Of a stretch of DNA of 64,000 bases, positions 33,245-42,989 are shown piece after piece; position 1 is the first letter of the stretch, and each line of letters starts with the position of its first letter. A model generated the notes under the pieces. The model did not search any database and was not told where the DNA came from. It worked only from the letters and a program-made list of their open reading frames with translations. The translations under genes and the position numbers were made by a program. Where the stretch lies: the NCBI GenBank assembly GCA_951213105.1, contig OX578144.1, positions 85,201,015-85,265,014 of the forward strand. Reading direction: 5' to 3'. Origin of the DNA: Amaurobius ferox. Lineage: Eukaryota > Arthropoda > Arachnida > Araneae > Amaurobiidae.

Positions 33245-34551
33245 TTTGTACTTAATTTCAATTCTATATCACATCTGGATATTCTATTTAAAACGCGTGT
33301 ATTATAATACAATGTTTATAAGATAGCTGTCTCATTCAATGATCGTATATAGCAATATCTTACAATTTTAAAGTATCATCATGCCATTCAGTCATAATCC
33401 TCGTGGGCTCAGTCATAATCAACGCTGGAGAATGTTAGTCAAACATCAACCAAAATGGTAAATTAGCGGAATAAACAAACAGGTAAATTATTAATATGTA
33501 AATGCAAAAATCTCACACCCACTGCAATAGCAGGCATTGGCAGATCTAATAAAATTATAAAAACTTCATTTTAAGCAACACGCACCACAAAATTAATAGC
33601 GTCGACTGATTTCGAAGGCGAACTATAGCTTCTATCATCAGGAAAACAATAAGCACAACCTTCAGTCGTCAAAGCAAGAGCAGTAACTGATGTTGTAACA
33701 GCAAACGTATCTTGAACAGGGGATTTGCCCATTACGAGAAGAGAAAATGAGAGGTAATAAACCATGGAGGGTAGGGCAATTGTTGGACACTATGAATGAA
33801 TGGCAAAATGCTAAAGAAGGATGTGAACGTCCAGCAAATGATTCAAAGCTCTTGTTCAGGGAGTAAACCGACGATCCTAAGTGTTCTAATAAATCAAAAA
33901 CATGAAACAACTAATCGGTTTTGGAATTTGCAAGAGTCGTTCAAACTAGCTGTAAAATTAACAGTTTCTAAAGTAATAATAAAAATAAGTACAATAGAAA
34001 ACTAATTAATTTTAGAGGCTTAAAGAACTAACTTTGTCAACAACGAAAAAATAGACAAATTCGGGAAACAACTAGAAAATTTTCGGAGAAGGAAGCAAAC
34101 GATATCGAAAAATTAAACCTAAGATTTCCAAGCAGAAGGGAAGAAAGAACAATTATCGTTAATAAATGCGTTTGGTAGAGAAACAATCAAGGAACTTTCA
34201 AAAATCTAATTTAAAAAGTGAAAATGATCTTAGTTTCAGAAGAATGAAAAAAAAAATGCTTTGTGTCCCAAGAATGTTCAGCAACTGAAGACTTTGATAC
34301 TGCCTCTAAAACGGATAGACACTCTTAATAATGTGTTTTGTGTTGCTTTAAACGTATTCTCATAGTCTTATCACATTAGAAACAGTTTAAGCTGTATGCA
34401 TTGCCAGACCTATTTTGCGATCGACTTTTCAGCCACGAATTATCGATAATTGCATTGGTAGTATGAAAACTGTTATACGAGGAATGAATAGAAATTTAAA
34501 GAGATTGGACAAGGTTGAAAAGTCAAATTGGCATCCCGTATGTTTCAACTA
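33245..34551. other. No recognisable gene
   Basis: Short overlapping open stretches on both strands at 33571-34005 have no motif I know. Nothing else seen. Confidence 0.45.
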
Positions 34552-34985
34552 AATAATTTAAGGACACGACATCGTTAGACAGAAGGTCATTCAATAAAAA
34601 CATCCCAAAGACGTACACAGTTTTAAAAACAAGGCCAGAGCGATTTCGTGCATTATTACACCCTTCATCAGTGGCTACATGAAAAGCAAACATGGATCAT
34701 TCGTATATAGACCATATATGTAGCAAATTTGTATAAATAAATATAAAATATGATCTGGACTTAGTAAGTTGAATAGGATAATAATTAATACAAATAAACC
34801 TAAAAAATAGGAACAAAATTCTTTAAAAAACACATGTTAAGAACATTACGAAAAAAGTACAAATTCTAAAAAGCAGTCAAGCATACATTTCACAAGGTCT
34901 TAATGTTCTGATTTTTCTTGATGTTTGATTACCCGCTCCTTCTTTGGTTTACAAACTTCGGTTTTCCGTAAACCCCCTTTTACCA
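34552..34985 (+). repeat. Left inverted arm of the Penelope-like element
   Basis: Reverse complement of about 35870-36305, starting AATTTAAGGACACGACATCG. It includes GATTTTTCTTGATG..TTACCCGCTCC..TTTGGTTTACAAAC, which is reverse-transcriptase coding sequence, so the arm extends into the gene. The piece AACATTACGAAAAAAGTAC..TCACAAGG (34840-34900) is repeated again at 34997-35060. Confidence 0.7.
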
Positions 34986-35126
34986 ACTCTTGTATGTTAA
35001 GAACATTACCAGAAAAGTACAAATTCGAAAAAACAGTCAAGCATACCATTTCACAAGGATGACGTCATAGTTAACTATGAAGAGACTTTAATTGCAGAGA
35101 ATCGAGAACGAGTCGCAAAGCATAAC

Positions 35127-35429
35127 TTAGAATTTGAACGGGATCAGAATTACAAATCGACGAACGGGAAATATAAATAAAAATGGATTCTTAAAGAGAA
35201 TATTACGAGGGTTATTACAATGAATTGAGAGGAAAGTTTTTTCAAAGATGAGTAGGAAATTATCACTAGCCACACATTGAGCAAGAGCAGTAGAAAATTT
35301 GCCATTCCTGATATCACGAGCGTGTTCCACTAAACGGATGCCGACATTACGTTTAGTGCTGCCAAAGTAAAATTTATAGTCACCTTCAAGAGTCAATAGG
35401 GGGACCACATACACCCCACACCCCAGCAT
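35127..35429 (-). pseudogene. GIY-YIG endonuclease-like domain of Penelope-like element
   Basis: Minus-strand frame of 100 codons. Residues 5-7 GVY and 21-23 YFG stand where the family has GIY and YIG. They are followed by STKR, IRLVEH (R32 and H36 at the usual catalytic Arg and conserved His positions) and ARDIRNGKFSTALAQ. The usual Glu may be that in IFEKTF. In Penelope-like elements this domain nicks the target. The upstream reverse transcriptase is in another frame, so no full protein can be made. A stand-alone GIY-YIG gene is less likely given the RT remnant directly upstream and the inverted arms. Confidence 0.65.
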
Positions 35430-35436
35430 AGCTTGT

Positions 35437-35990
35437 CGCCATAAACCTTTGGGTTGGCCGTGTGGTCTGGGCTTTCGACCCCAGCATAGCTTTTAAAGTC
35501 ATCCATATCCCCAAATTTATCGGAACGAATACGATTGAATAAAGTAATGACATTAGTGTGGGCAGGTTTGAAACCAAAATAATGACAGAATTGAATGAAG
35601 GGACGGAAAGGAAAACTAGATTTATAAGTTAACGATCATCAATAGCAACAAGTTTAGTGTCAAGTTGAGTACATTTACTGCAAACTTGGGTGAAAATCTT
35701 ATAAATCAACTAAAAGGAATAAGCAGCGTCATAACCAAGATTAAAAATAAAATTAATTTCATAAGTTAAAGCAGGGATAGAAGAGCAAACATTAAATGCG
35801 CGATTAAAATAAACATTAAAAGAGACTTTTTTTAGAGGATATGGGATAAAAAGAATTAGCAGGGATATAAGAGTTGGTAAAAGTGGGTTTACGGAAAACC
35901 GAAGTTTGTAAACCAAAGGAGGAGCGGGTAACCAGGACATCAAGAAAAATCAGAACATGAAGACCTTGTGAAATGTATGCTTGACTGCTT
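35437..35990 (-). pseudogene. Reverse transcriptase C-terminal remnant of Penelope-like element
   Basis: Minus-strand pieces in shifting frames read FLDVLVTRSSFGLQTSVFRK then PTFTNSYIPANSFYPIS, RAFNVCSSIPALTYEINFI and DAAYSF. The order TSV.RKPTFT, then SF.P..K, then RA..CS....YEI..I is typical of the part after the RT catalytic core in Penelope-like elements. Between about 35700 and 35440 the frame is broken several times before the GIY-YIG part. Confidence 0.6.
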
Positions 35991-36305
35991 GTTCGAATTT
36001 GTACTTTTCTCGTAATGTTCTTAACATATGTTTTTTAAAGAATTTTGTGCCTATTTTTTAGGTTTATTTGTATTAATTATTAGCCTATTCAACTTACTTA
36101 GTTCAGATTATAGTTTATGTTTATTTATGCAAATTTGCTACGTATATGGTCTATATATGAATGATCCATGTTTGCTTTCCATGCAGCCACTGATGAAGGG
36201 TGTAATAACGCCTGAAAGCGCTTTGACCTTGTTTTTAAAATTTTGTACGTTTTTGGGATGTTATTATTGAACGGCCTTCTGTCTAACGATGTTGTGTCCT
36301 TAATT
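35870..36305 (-). repeat. Right inverted arm of the Penelope-like element
   Basis: Partner of 34552-34985. Ends CTAACGATGTTGTGTCCTTA in plus-strand reading. Confidence 0.7.
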
Positions 36306-36947
36306 TATTATAAGGTTGAAAAGGTTTGATTCATAGCCACAAAATCCATTGATAATTAAAATCGGTGGTCATTAAGATTAATTATCCCCAGACAAGAAAC
36401 GACTATGTACATAATAAAAATGCGAATATCATAAAGTTGTATTTTTAACTGTGTAAAAATGCCATTAAATCCTACTACTTTCCTCCTTTTCAGATATTCC
36501 ATTACAATATAATTCTTTGGTGTTCTGTCCTACAACGTTAGCCGTAGATGTTTACATTTTGAATTCGTTTATTGCGAGATAACTCTGAATTAATCAAGCT
36601 TAAATGTGCTTCATGTAGAACACAAAAACATGCCTAGCTATATTTCATTAAATTTGCATCCTGTAGTAAACTAAATGGAATTTTTGATTTTAAGGAATGT
36701 CTATTCTAAACACACACATAATCAAATTTTATGATTTGAAGATACACATTTAGTCGAAAGGCAAAATATAAATACTGTTAAAGCCACAAGTGGTGTTAAG
36801 AGTTTTAAAAGACATTATTATTTTTCAAGTAGGAACTTTAATAAAACTTGCAAAAACTGAATAAAATAATGATGCATACGTGTCAAATATTTAAAGAAAA
36901 ATTATATTTCTCTGCAGTGTCAACTTCAATAGTAAGAATTTGCAATT
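36306..36947. other. No gene seen; old dispersed repeat at 36400-36680
   Basis: AT-rich; 36400-36680 resembles 4380-4640 loosely. Nothing coding. Confidence 0.4.
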
Positions 36948-37021
36948 CTGCCCCAGTTGTTCAACGGAAGAACTAATGACCAGCACGAAGATCCGTGGTT
37001 TGATGTCCAGTTGGGGCAGCA
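36948..37021 (+). repeat. tRNA-like module 3
   Basis: CCCCAGTTGTTCAACGGAAG (decayed A box) and GTGGTTTGATGTCC (decayed B box) followed by GGGGCAGCAAGGATC. Lies downstream of the inverted LINE copy in the same relation as module 2 to the plus copy. Confidence 0.6.
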
Positions 37022-38135
37022 AGGATCTTTACAATGGCGCCCAAACAAATCAAAAGTGAAAGTTTGTGCAAAGATGTCGGAGGTCTGAAGACCCCAGACC
37101 GCGCGACTCACATATTGGGTTTAGAGTAGCTATCTGCACGGCCGGGAAAGGATACCTCCTGCATTCCGGAGGCACCCAAGGTCTACCATCCCACCAAACG
37201 AACTTTTATTTAGGTCTAAAAATATTACAATTTAAGATAAATATTGTGATTAAACAGGCAGTTTTACATTATATTTGAACTTGACAAGTAAGTCCATTTT
37301 ACAAAAATGGGAAAATGGTTATTGCGAATATAGATAAAAAGATCATTGAAAATAATATTTAGAGTGAGATATAATAACATAATAAAATATAGATTAAAAT
37401 GAAAGAAAATAATAAAATTTTAAAAGTGAAATTTAGAAAATATATAAAAAGAAAATATATGAAAAGGAAAAAAAAAATTTGGCGTATGAAAACAAAAACA
37501 GAAATTTAGAACAAAATTTAGAAAAGAAAAATAAGAAAAAATACAAATAAAAAGTGTCAAAAGAAAAAGAAAGATAAAAAAAAATAAGAACACTTAACAT
37601 AGCATTTTTTTTTTTTAGTAAAGAAAAAAATAGAGGGAACACAATAAGTTCATATAAGTTAATAAGAATGAAATAAAGGAATTCATTGATCAAAATTAAA
37701 TGAGAGCAGAATCTACTCATAAGCTTAGGTCACTTTATTAGAAATTTCCATGGAAACAAGAATACAGTTTTTAATTTTATCTACTGAAGAGGGATTTGAA
37801 TGAACTTTGGAGAACCAAATTGGTTTATTAGAGGGGGAAGGTTTGCAGAGATGAAATTTTTTAGAAAAAGGACAATCGAAAATGTAATGGTCAACGTCAC
37901 CGAATGTCGGAGGTCTGAAAGTGATCCTAGTAAGGCTAGCACGGATCCAGTGGACACTGGGATATTGAGTTTCGATTTCAAATCGAGAGGACAATATTCA
38001 CGCAGGAAGCGTACCTGGAGGATAAAAATAGCATCAGGAGGTTATTTCAACCTGAGATAAAAATAGCAGGAGGTGGTCAGTTAGATTATCAATTGTACGC
38101 CAATCTGACATTACAGTGTGGAGAATGCTGAGTAC
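37022..38135 (-). mobile_element. Second LINE copy, 3' end, minus strand
   Basis: In reverse it carries the coding tail (38060-37725), AAAGTGACCTAAGCTTATGAG, the T-rich section and the CCTTGGGTGCCTCC block, matching 28900-29770. The two copies are about 8 kb apart in opposite orientation and were inserted independently or inverted. Confidence 0.72.
37725..38060 (-). pseudogene. LINE C-terminal domain with HYIFDC motif
   Basis: Minus-strand frames read DAIFILQVRFLREYCPLD, then after a frameshift TRITFRPPTFGDVDHYIFDC, and end KIKNCILVSMEISNKVT. G..DH.IFDC is a piece of the Cys/His motif that follows RNase H in many arthropod LINEs; the first Cys pair is lost. Better preserved than the plus-strand copy. 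Confidence 0.65.
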
Positions 38136-38160
38136 ACTTCGGCGATAAGTACTTGCAATT

Positions 38161-38240
38161 TCCTCCCAGTAGCTCCACGTTAGAGTGTAGGCTGGACAGT
38201 TGGAAGAAACAGGATTCGATTCCCGGTTCGGCCAGTAAGG
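38161..38240 (+). repeat. tRNA-like module 4
   Basis: AGTAGCTCCACGTTAGAG (A-box region) and GGATTCGATTCCCGG (B box), then GGCCAGTAAGG. Upstream of the minus-strand LINE copy in element sense. Confidence 0.62.
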
Positions 38241-38300
38241 TTATTTACAAAATATATAAATATTTTGGATTTGTCCACTTAGAAAATAAGAGTTTGCAAT

Positions 38301-38382
38301 TCCGTCCTAGAAACTCAACGGTAGCGCGTCAGATGGCTAGTATGAATTCCGTGGTTCGATTCCCATTTCAGGCAGCAAGGTT
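38301..38382 (+). repeat. tRNA-like module 5
   Basis: AGAAACTCAACGGTAGCG and GTGGTTCGATTCCC, then GGCAGCAAGG. In tandem with module 4 at about 140 bases, with the leading TTGCAATT.C.TCC repeated in both. Confidence 0.65.
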
Positions 38383-38502
38383 CTGTATACTATGCATTAC
38401 AAAATAAAATCTTGATAAGATGACACTGATAAGATGACACTTATATGATTATTCTTTAATGTATAATCAATCCTAAATCTTCCATGTTATAAATACAATG
38501 TG

Positions 38503-39264
38503 TAAAAATCTGATGTGGGCAGCACATGATTTTCCCTGCAAACTTATATTCACGTTCTCTTTATTTTAATTACATTTAATTCACTTTTAATTGAATTTTC
38601 GTTCTCATTTGATAACTGGACTTCTTATCAAAGGTGGCGTAGAGAAAATACGAAAAACTAAATTATCTCAAAATCTCGAGAACGGTTAGTCCTAGTGTAA
38701 TGGGGTTGGTCTTATTCATTTCTTCGTCAAAAATTACGTATTAAAAAAGTATTTAATGGATATATTCGAGCATACGTAGTGTTTTGTTTTAGATTTTGAC
38801 GATTTTTGCGGGCCATTTTTAAAAAAAAGGCAGGTTATTTTTTTCCGGATCATACCAAAATCTAGTCAGCACCAGATTGTCCCGCAGGTAACTTATCTAT
38901 CGAATTTTGTGAAATTCGGTTCATTAGTTTTTCCGCCAGAGAAGATAAAAGCTTTTGCGGGCCATTTCGCAAAAAAAGGCAGGTTCTTTAATCTCAAATC
39001 GTACCCAAAATCAATCAGCACCAGACTCGCCCACAAGTGACGTACCTACCAAATTTTCTGAAATTCGGTCCATCAGTTTCTTAGTTAGAGTAGATAGAAA
39101 ATCGCACAGACAGACACACAGACACACACACAAACGTCACGCAAAAAATAGTTTTTCATATTCTAGAGGTCTCGAAACGTGTAGTTCTGTCGAAAACTCG
39201 AGTTGCGATTTTCGGCGTGATTTCAATACTTTCCCTATACATTACCATGCATTGCAGGGAAAGT
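38503..39264 (+). mobile_element. Family B element, copy B3
   Basis: 5' end TCTGATGTGGGCAGCACATG with TTTTCCCTGCAAAC, two GGCAGGTT modules, CA/CAGA microsatellite 39107-39130, 3' hairpin 39228-39264 (ACTTTCCCTATACAT / ATGCATTGCAGGGAAAGT). Its 3' end joins directly to the next element. Confidence 0.87.
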
Positions 39265-40042
39265 AAAAATCTGATGTGGACAGCACATGACTTTCCCTGC
39301 AGAATTATATACACATTCTCTTTATTTTAATTAAATGTATTCACTTATAATTCAATTTTCGTTCTCATTTGGTAACTGGACTCATTTTCAAAGCTGACGT
39401 AAAGAAAAAACAAAAAAACTAAAATATCTCGAGAACGGCTAGTCCGAGTGTAATTGGGATGGTCTTATTCTCTTCTTTGTTAAAAATTACGTATAAAACG
39501 AGCATTTAATATATATATTTCAGCATACGTAGTTTTTTATTTTAGATGTTGTCGTTTTTGCGGGCCATTTTGCAAAAAAGGGCAGGTTATTTTTTTTCGA
39601 ATCATACCAAAATCTAATCAGCACCAGGGTAACCCACAAGCGACTTATCTACCAAATTTTGTGAAATTCAGTCTATTAGATTTTTAGCTAGAGTGGATAC
39701 AATCTTTTGCGGGCCATATTGCAAATAAAGGCGGTTTCTTTTATCCCGAATCGTACCCAAAACTAATTAGCTCCAGATTCGCCCGCAAGAGACTTAGCTA
39801 CCAAATTTTATGAAATTCGGTCAATTAGTTTTTTAGTCAGAGTGGATACAAAATCTGCACAGACAGACACACAGACAGACACACAGACAGACACACAGAC
39901 ACACACGCAGACGTCACGCTAAAAATAGTTTTTTCGTATTCTAGAGGTCTCGAAACGTGTAGATCCGTCGAAAACTCGAGTTGCGATTATCGGCATGATT
40001 CCAATACTTTCCCTTTACATTACCATGTATTGCAGGGAAAGT
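39265..40042 (+). mobile_element. Family B element, copy B4
   Basis: Begins AAAAATCTGATGTGGACAG immediately after the 3' end of B3. Same modules, CAGACA microsatellite 39860-39905, 3' hairpin 40006-40042. Differs from B3 by many substitutions, so the tandem is not very recent or was not made by copying one from the other. Confidence 0.87.
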
Positions 40043-40165
40043 AAAAATCTGATGTGGGCAGCACATGACTTTCTCTGCAGACTTATATCCACGTTCTTTT
40101 TATTTTAATTAAATTTATTTCACTTTTAATTCAATTTTCGTTCTCATTCGGTAACCGGACTTATT
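40043..40165 (+). mobile_element. Family B element, copy B5, 5' part only
   Basis: Starts TCTGATGTGGGCAGCACATG right after B4, then breaks off after GGTAACCGGACTTATTA where an inverted copy begins. Confidence 0.8.
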
Positions 40166-40869
40166 ACTTTCCCTGCAACACATGGTAATGTATAGGGAAA
40201 GTATTGGAATCATGGCGAAAATCACAATTCGAGTTTTCGACGGATCTACACGTTTCGAGACCTGTAGAATACGAAAAAACCATTTTTAGCGTGACGTCTG
40301 TGTGTGTGTCTGTGTGTCTGTCTGTGTGTCTGTCTGTGCAGATTTTGTATCCACTCTAACTGAAAAAGTAATCGACCGAATTTCATAAAATTTGGTAGGT
40401 GAGTCACTTGTGGGCGAGTCTGGTGCTGATTTGTTTTGGGTACGATTCGGGATAAAAGAACCCGCCTTTTTTTGCGAAATGGCCCGCAAAAGCTTGTGTC
40501 CACTGTAACTGAAGAACGAATGAACCGAATTTCACAAAATTTGATAGATGAGTCATTTGTCGGTTACCCTGGTGCTGATTAGATTTTGGTACGATTCGAA
40601 AAAAAAATAACCTGTCTTTTTTTTGCAAAATATCCCACAGAAATCGTCAAAATCTAAACTAATGAACTGGATATACTCAAATATATCCATTAAATGCTCA
40701 TTTAATACGTAATTTTTAACGACGAAAAGAAAAAGATCAACCCCATTACACTAGGCCAAGCCGTTCTCGAGATAGTTTAGTTTTTCGTATTTTCTCTACG
40801 CCACATTTAATAATAAGTCCGGTTACCGAATGAGAACGAAAATTGAATTAAAAGTGAAATAAATTTAAA
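40166..40869 (-). mobile_element. Family B element, copy B6, inverted, lacking 5' terminus
   Basis: 3' hairpin 40166-40203 at the left, GT microsatellite 40297-40338, two GGCGGG/GGCAGG modules, ending in reverse near CATTCGGTAACCGGACTTAT. It shares with B5 the unusual GGACTTATTATTA, so B5 and B6 probably arose from one element. Confidence 0.82.
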
Positions 40870-40871
40870 AA

Positions 40872-41167
40872 TAAAAATCTGATGTGAGCAGCACATGACT
40901 TTCCCTGCAGACTTATATTAACGTTCCCTTTATTTTAATTAAATTTATTTCCCTTTTAATTCAATTTTCGTTCTTATTCGGTAACCTGGCTTATTTTCAA
41001 AGGTGGCGTAGGGAAATTACTAAAAACTAAAATATCTCGAGAACGGCTAGTCCTAGTGTAATAGGGTTGGTCTTATTCTTTTCGTCTTTAAAAATTACGT
41101 ATTAAATCAGCATTTAATGGATACATTTGAGTATACCCAGTTCTTTAGTTTAGATTTGGACGATTTT
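40872..41167 (+). mobile_element. Family B element, copy B7, 5' part, fused to family A
   Basis: 5' end TCTGATGTGAGCAGCACATG with ACTTTCCCTGCAGAC, continuing to about 41167, where it passes into reverse family A sequence (TTTAAAAAAAGTTACGC). Confidence 0.75.
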
Positions 41168-41955
41168 ACCTTTAAAAAAAGTTACGCAAATAGACATTTC
41201 TAATGTAATTTTTCCTTAGAAAATGATTGACATAAACTTTAGAACGCTAGAATGAACCGTTCTCGAGGTATTGCACATTTTTAAAATAAGTGCAAGTATT
41301 GCACATTTAGAAAATGATTTACATAAACTTTAGAACGCTAGAATGAACCGTTCTCGAGGTATTGCACATTTTTAAAATAATAGACATTTCTAATGTAATT
41401 TTTCCTTAGAAAACGATTGACATAAACTTTAGAACGCTATAATGAACCGTTCTCGAGGTATTGCACATTTTAAAAATAAATTTATCAAAAAAACCCATAA
41501 ATTATAAAAATATAATAACTGTTGAGAAACATGTTCACTTTTCCTATGTAATATCATGCGATAAATTGAGTGACATCACTCTCGTAGATATAGCTCGTTA
41601 CATCCAAGAGAAAAGATACTTTGAGTAATACTTTTATATTTGAACGCCGAAATTTATTTATCTGCTATAAGAATAACTTATTTCTCGGTCCATAACGCTT
41701 GGCGAGATTTTGGCGCCAAATTGGGCGGAATATCGCCAACTTGGCGAGTTTTTTAAATGTTGCCAAATTAACGAAAATCTCGCCAAATGGATAAAAATGA
41801 CGCTAAATCGATGAAAATGACGACTAATTAACGAAAATTCAATATCTTGGAAAGAATATAAGTATCTACTATAAGAATAATCTTCTTTTTGCTGTAAAAG
41901 TAGTAAATTCATTGCATTATATAAGGAAAGTCATGTGCTGCTCACATCAGATTTT
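41168..41955 (-). mobile_element. Family A element, copy A7, 3'-truncated with internal triplication
   Basis: Reverse copy lacking the 3' hairpin and microsatellite. A ~95-base piece ending GTTCTCGAGGTATTGCACAT is present three times (41190-41290, 41290-41385, 41385-41480). From about 41804 to the end it is nearly identical to A8. Confidence 0.78.
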
Positions 41956-42290
41956 TTTTATTGTACGCATGACATCAAAGAACGAAGACAATTAGCTTTA
42001 AATATATAATTTTTATATTAATAATACTTTTAGTGTAATTAAATGATTTTATCTCATATCATTGTAACAACAGTTGTATGTACAGAAATGTTGTAACAAC
42101 AGTTGTGTGTACAGAAATATTTCCTAAAATGCAGGTGGTATTAGAAAGCAAGATTTGACAGTGGTCTTCTGCAACACTATAACAGATATGTTTCGAACAA
42201 CATTGAACTTCCCCGCATACTTATCGCCTCTCCCGCATCATATTTGAAATTCGAACGGAATAGCTGTAGATACGAAAGTTGGATACGGTT
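41804..42290. repeat. Near-identical duplicated block, copy 1
   Basis: Matches 46004-46490 at an offset of exactly 4200 bases with a single mismatch seen (AGAAAGC versus AAAAAGC near 42144). To the left the similarity drops quickly (many mismatches by 41700-41760) and to the right it drops to about 96 per cent. Confidence 0.9.
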
Positions 42291-42516
42291 ATATCTGGTA
42301 TTCAACATTGAAAATGCACATTAATTCCGATCTGATAGAAATAACAATCAATTCATACATCTGATTAATCTCAGACCATAGGTAAATAAAGTTCATAAAA
42401 AATAGAATCCAATGCGTGTGCCCATAGACCATAGACCATATAGATCATCCAATGCATTGATTGTAGATGATGATCTTGTGGGAGTTGAAATCACTCAGTT
42501 ACTGAAGTACGTTTTT
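42291..42516. other. Continuation of the segmental duplication
   Basis: 42300-42420 matches 47020-47140 with a few mismatches; the second copy has about 530 extra bases (46491-47020) between this piece and the near-identical block. A short duplication CATAGACCATA sits at 42423-42443. Confidence 0.6.
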
Positions 42517-42989
42517 AACACTTTACAACAAAGTTGAAAAGTGTTTATGACTTTGTTCATTCTGTCTGTCTGTCCGTTAGCACGATAACTGCCGTAAAAA
42601 TGAAATTTTAGTATGTTGTTCTGACGGTCTGTAGGACCTATGGGGATATAAATGACTACTATCACCTAATTAGTTTTGGATTGAACCCGGGTTGAAACAA
42701 TGAAATACATTGAGCCCTATAAGACCTAATTTTTCAAATATTTTTAAGCGGATTTAAAATTCACAAATTGCTTCGAAAATTTTAGGTAATATACAAATTG
42801 TTCTATAAAATGTTTTAAAAAAATCAGCGATATACATTTTGTAATTCTTTAGATAAAAATTAAAATAATAATTACACATCTTATACCAAGCGATTACGTG
42901 ACAATGATATGATAAGATCACGTGACTCACTTCAAGATGAAATATGGCATTCATCTTGTTTCAAAACCGTGATTTTTAAAGTTATTTTT
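42517..42989 (-). mobile_element. Family C element, extra 3' part
   Basis: Begins at the left with the 3' hairpin AACACTTTACAACAAAGTTG then AAAAGTGTT (42517-42545) and a CTGT microsatellite, and repeats the next element at an offset of 473 bases. A partial tandem copy. Confidence 0.7.

Larger units (their letters stand above)
34552..36305 (-). mobile_element. Penelope-like element, decayed, with long inverted arms
   Basis: About 1.75 kb bounded by inverted arms of roughly 430 bases. Between them, on the minus strand, lie the end of a reverse transcriptase and a GIY-YIG endonuclease-like domain, the domain pair that defines Penelope-like elements. Such elements often carry terminal repeats in inverted as well as direct order, and partial inverted extra copies. 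All coding parts contain frameshifts. Confidence 0.72.

Noticed and set aside
35127..35429. A stand-alone homing-type GIY-YIG nuclease gene
   Set aside because: Reverse-transcriptase remnants lie directly upstream and inverted arms surround the locus, which fits a Penelope-like element.
34507..36340. AAGGTTGAAAAG on both sides of the Penelope-like element as a target duplication
   Set aside because: The left copy is about 30 bases away from the arm end, so it does not abut the element; it may be chance.
37433..37720. 95-codon minus-strand frame with many Phe and Leu, like a membrane protein
   Set aside because: It is the T-rich 3' untranslated region of the LINE copy read as protein.
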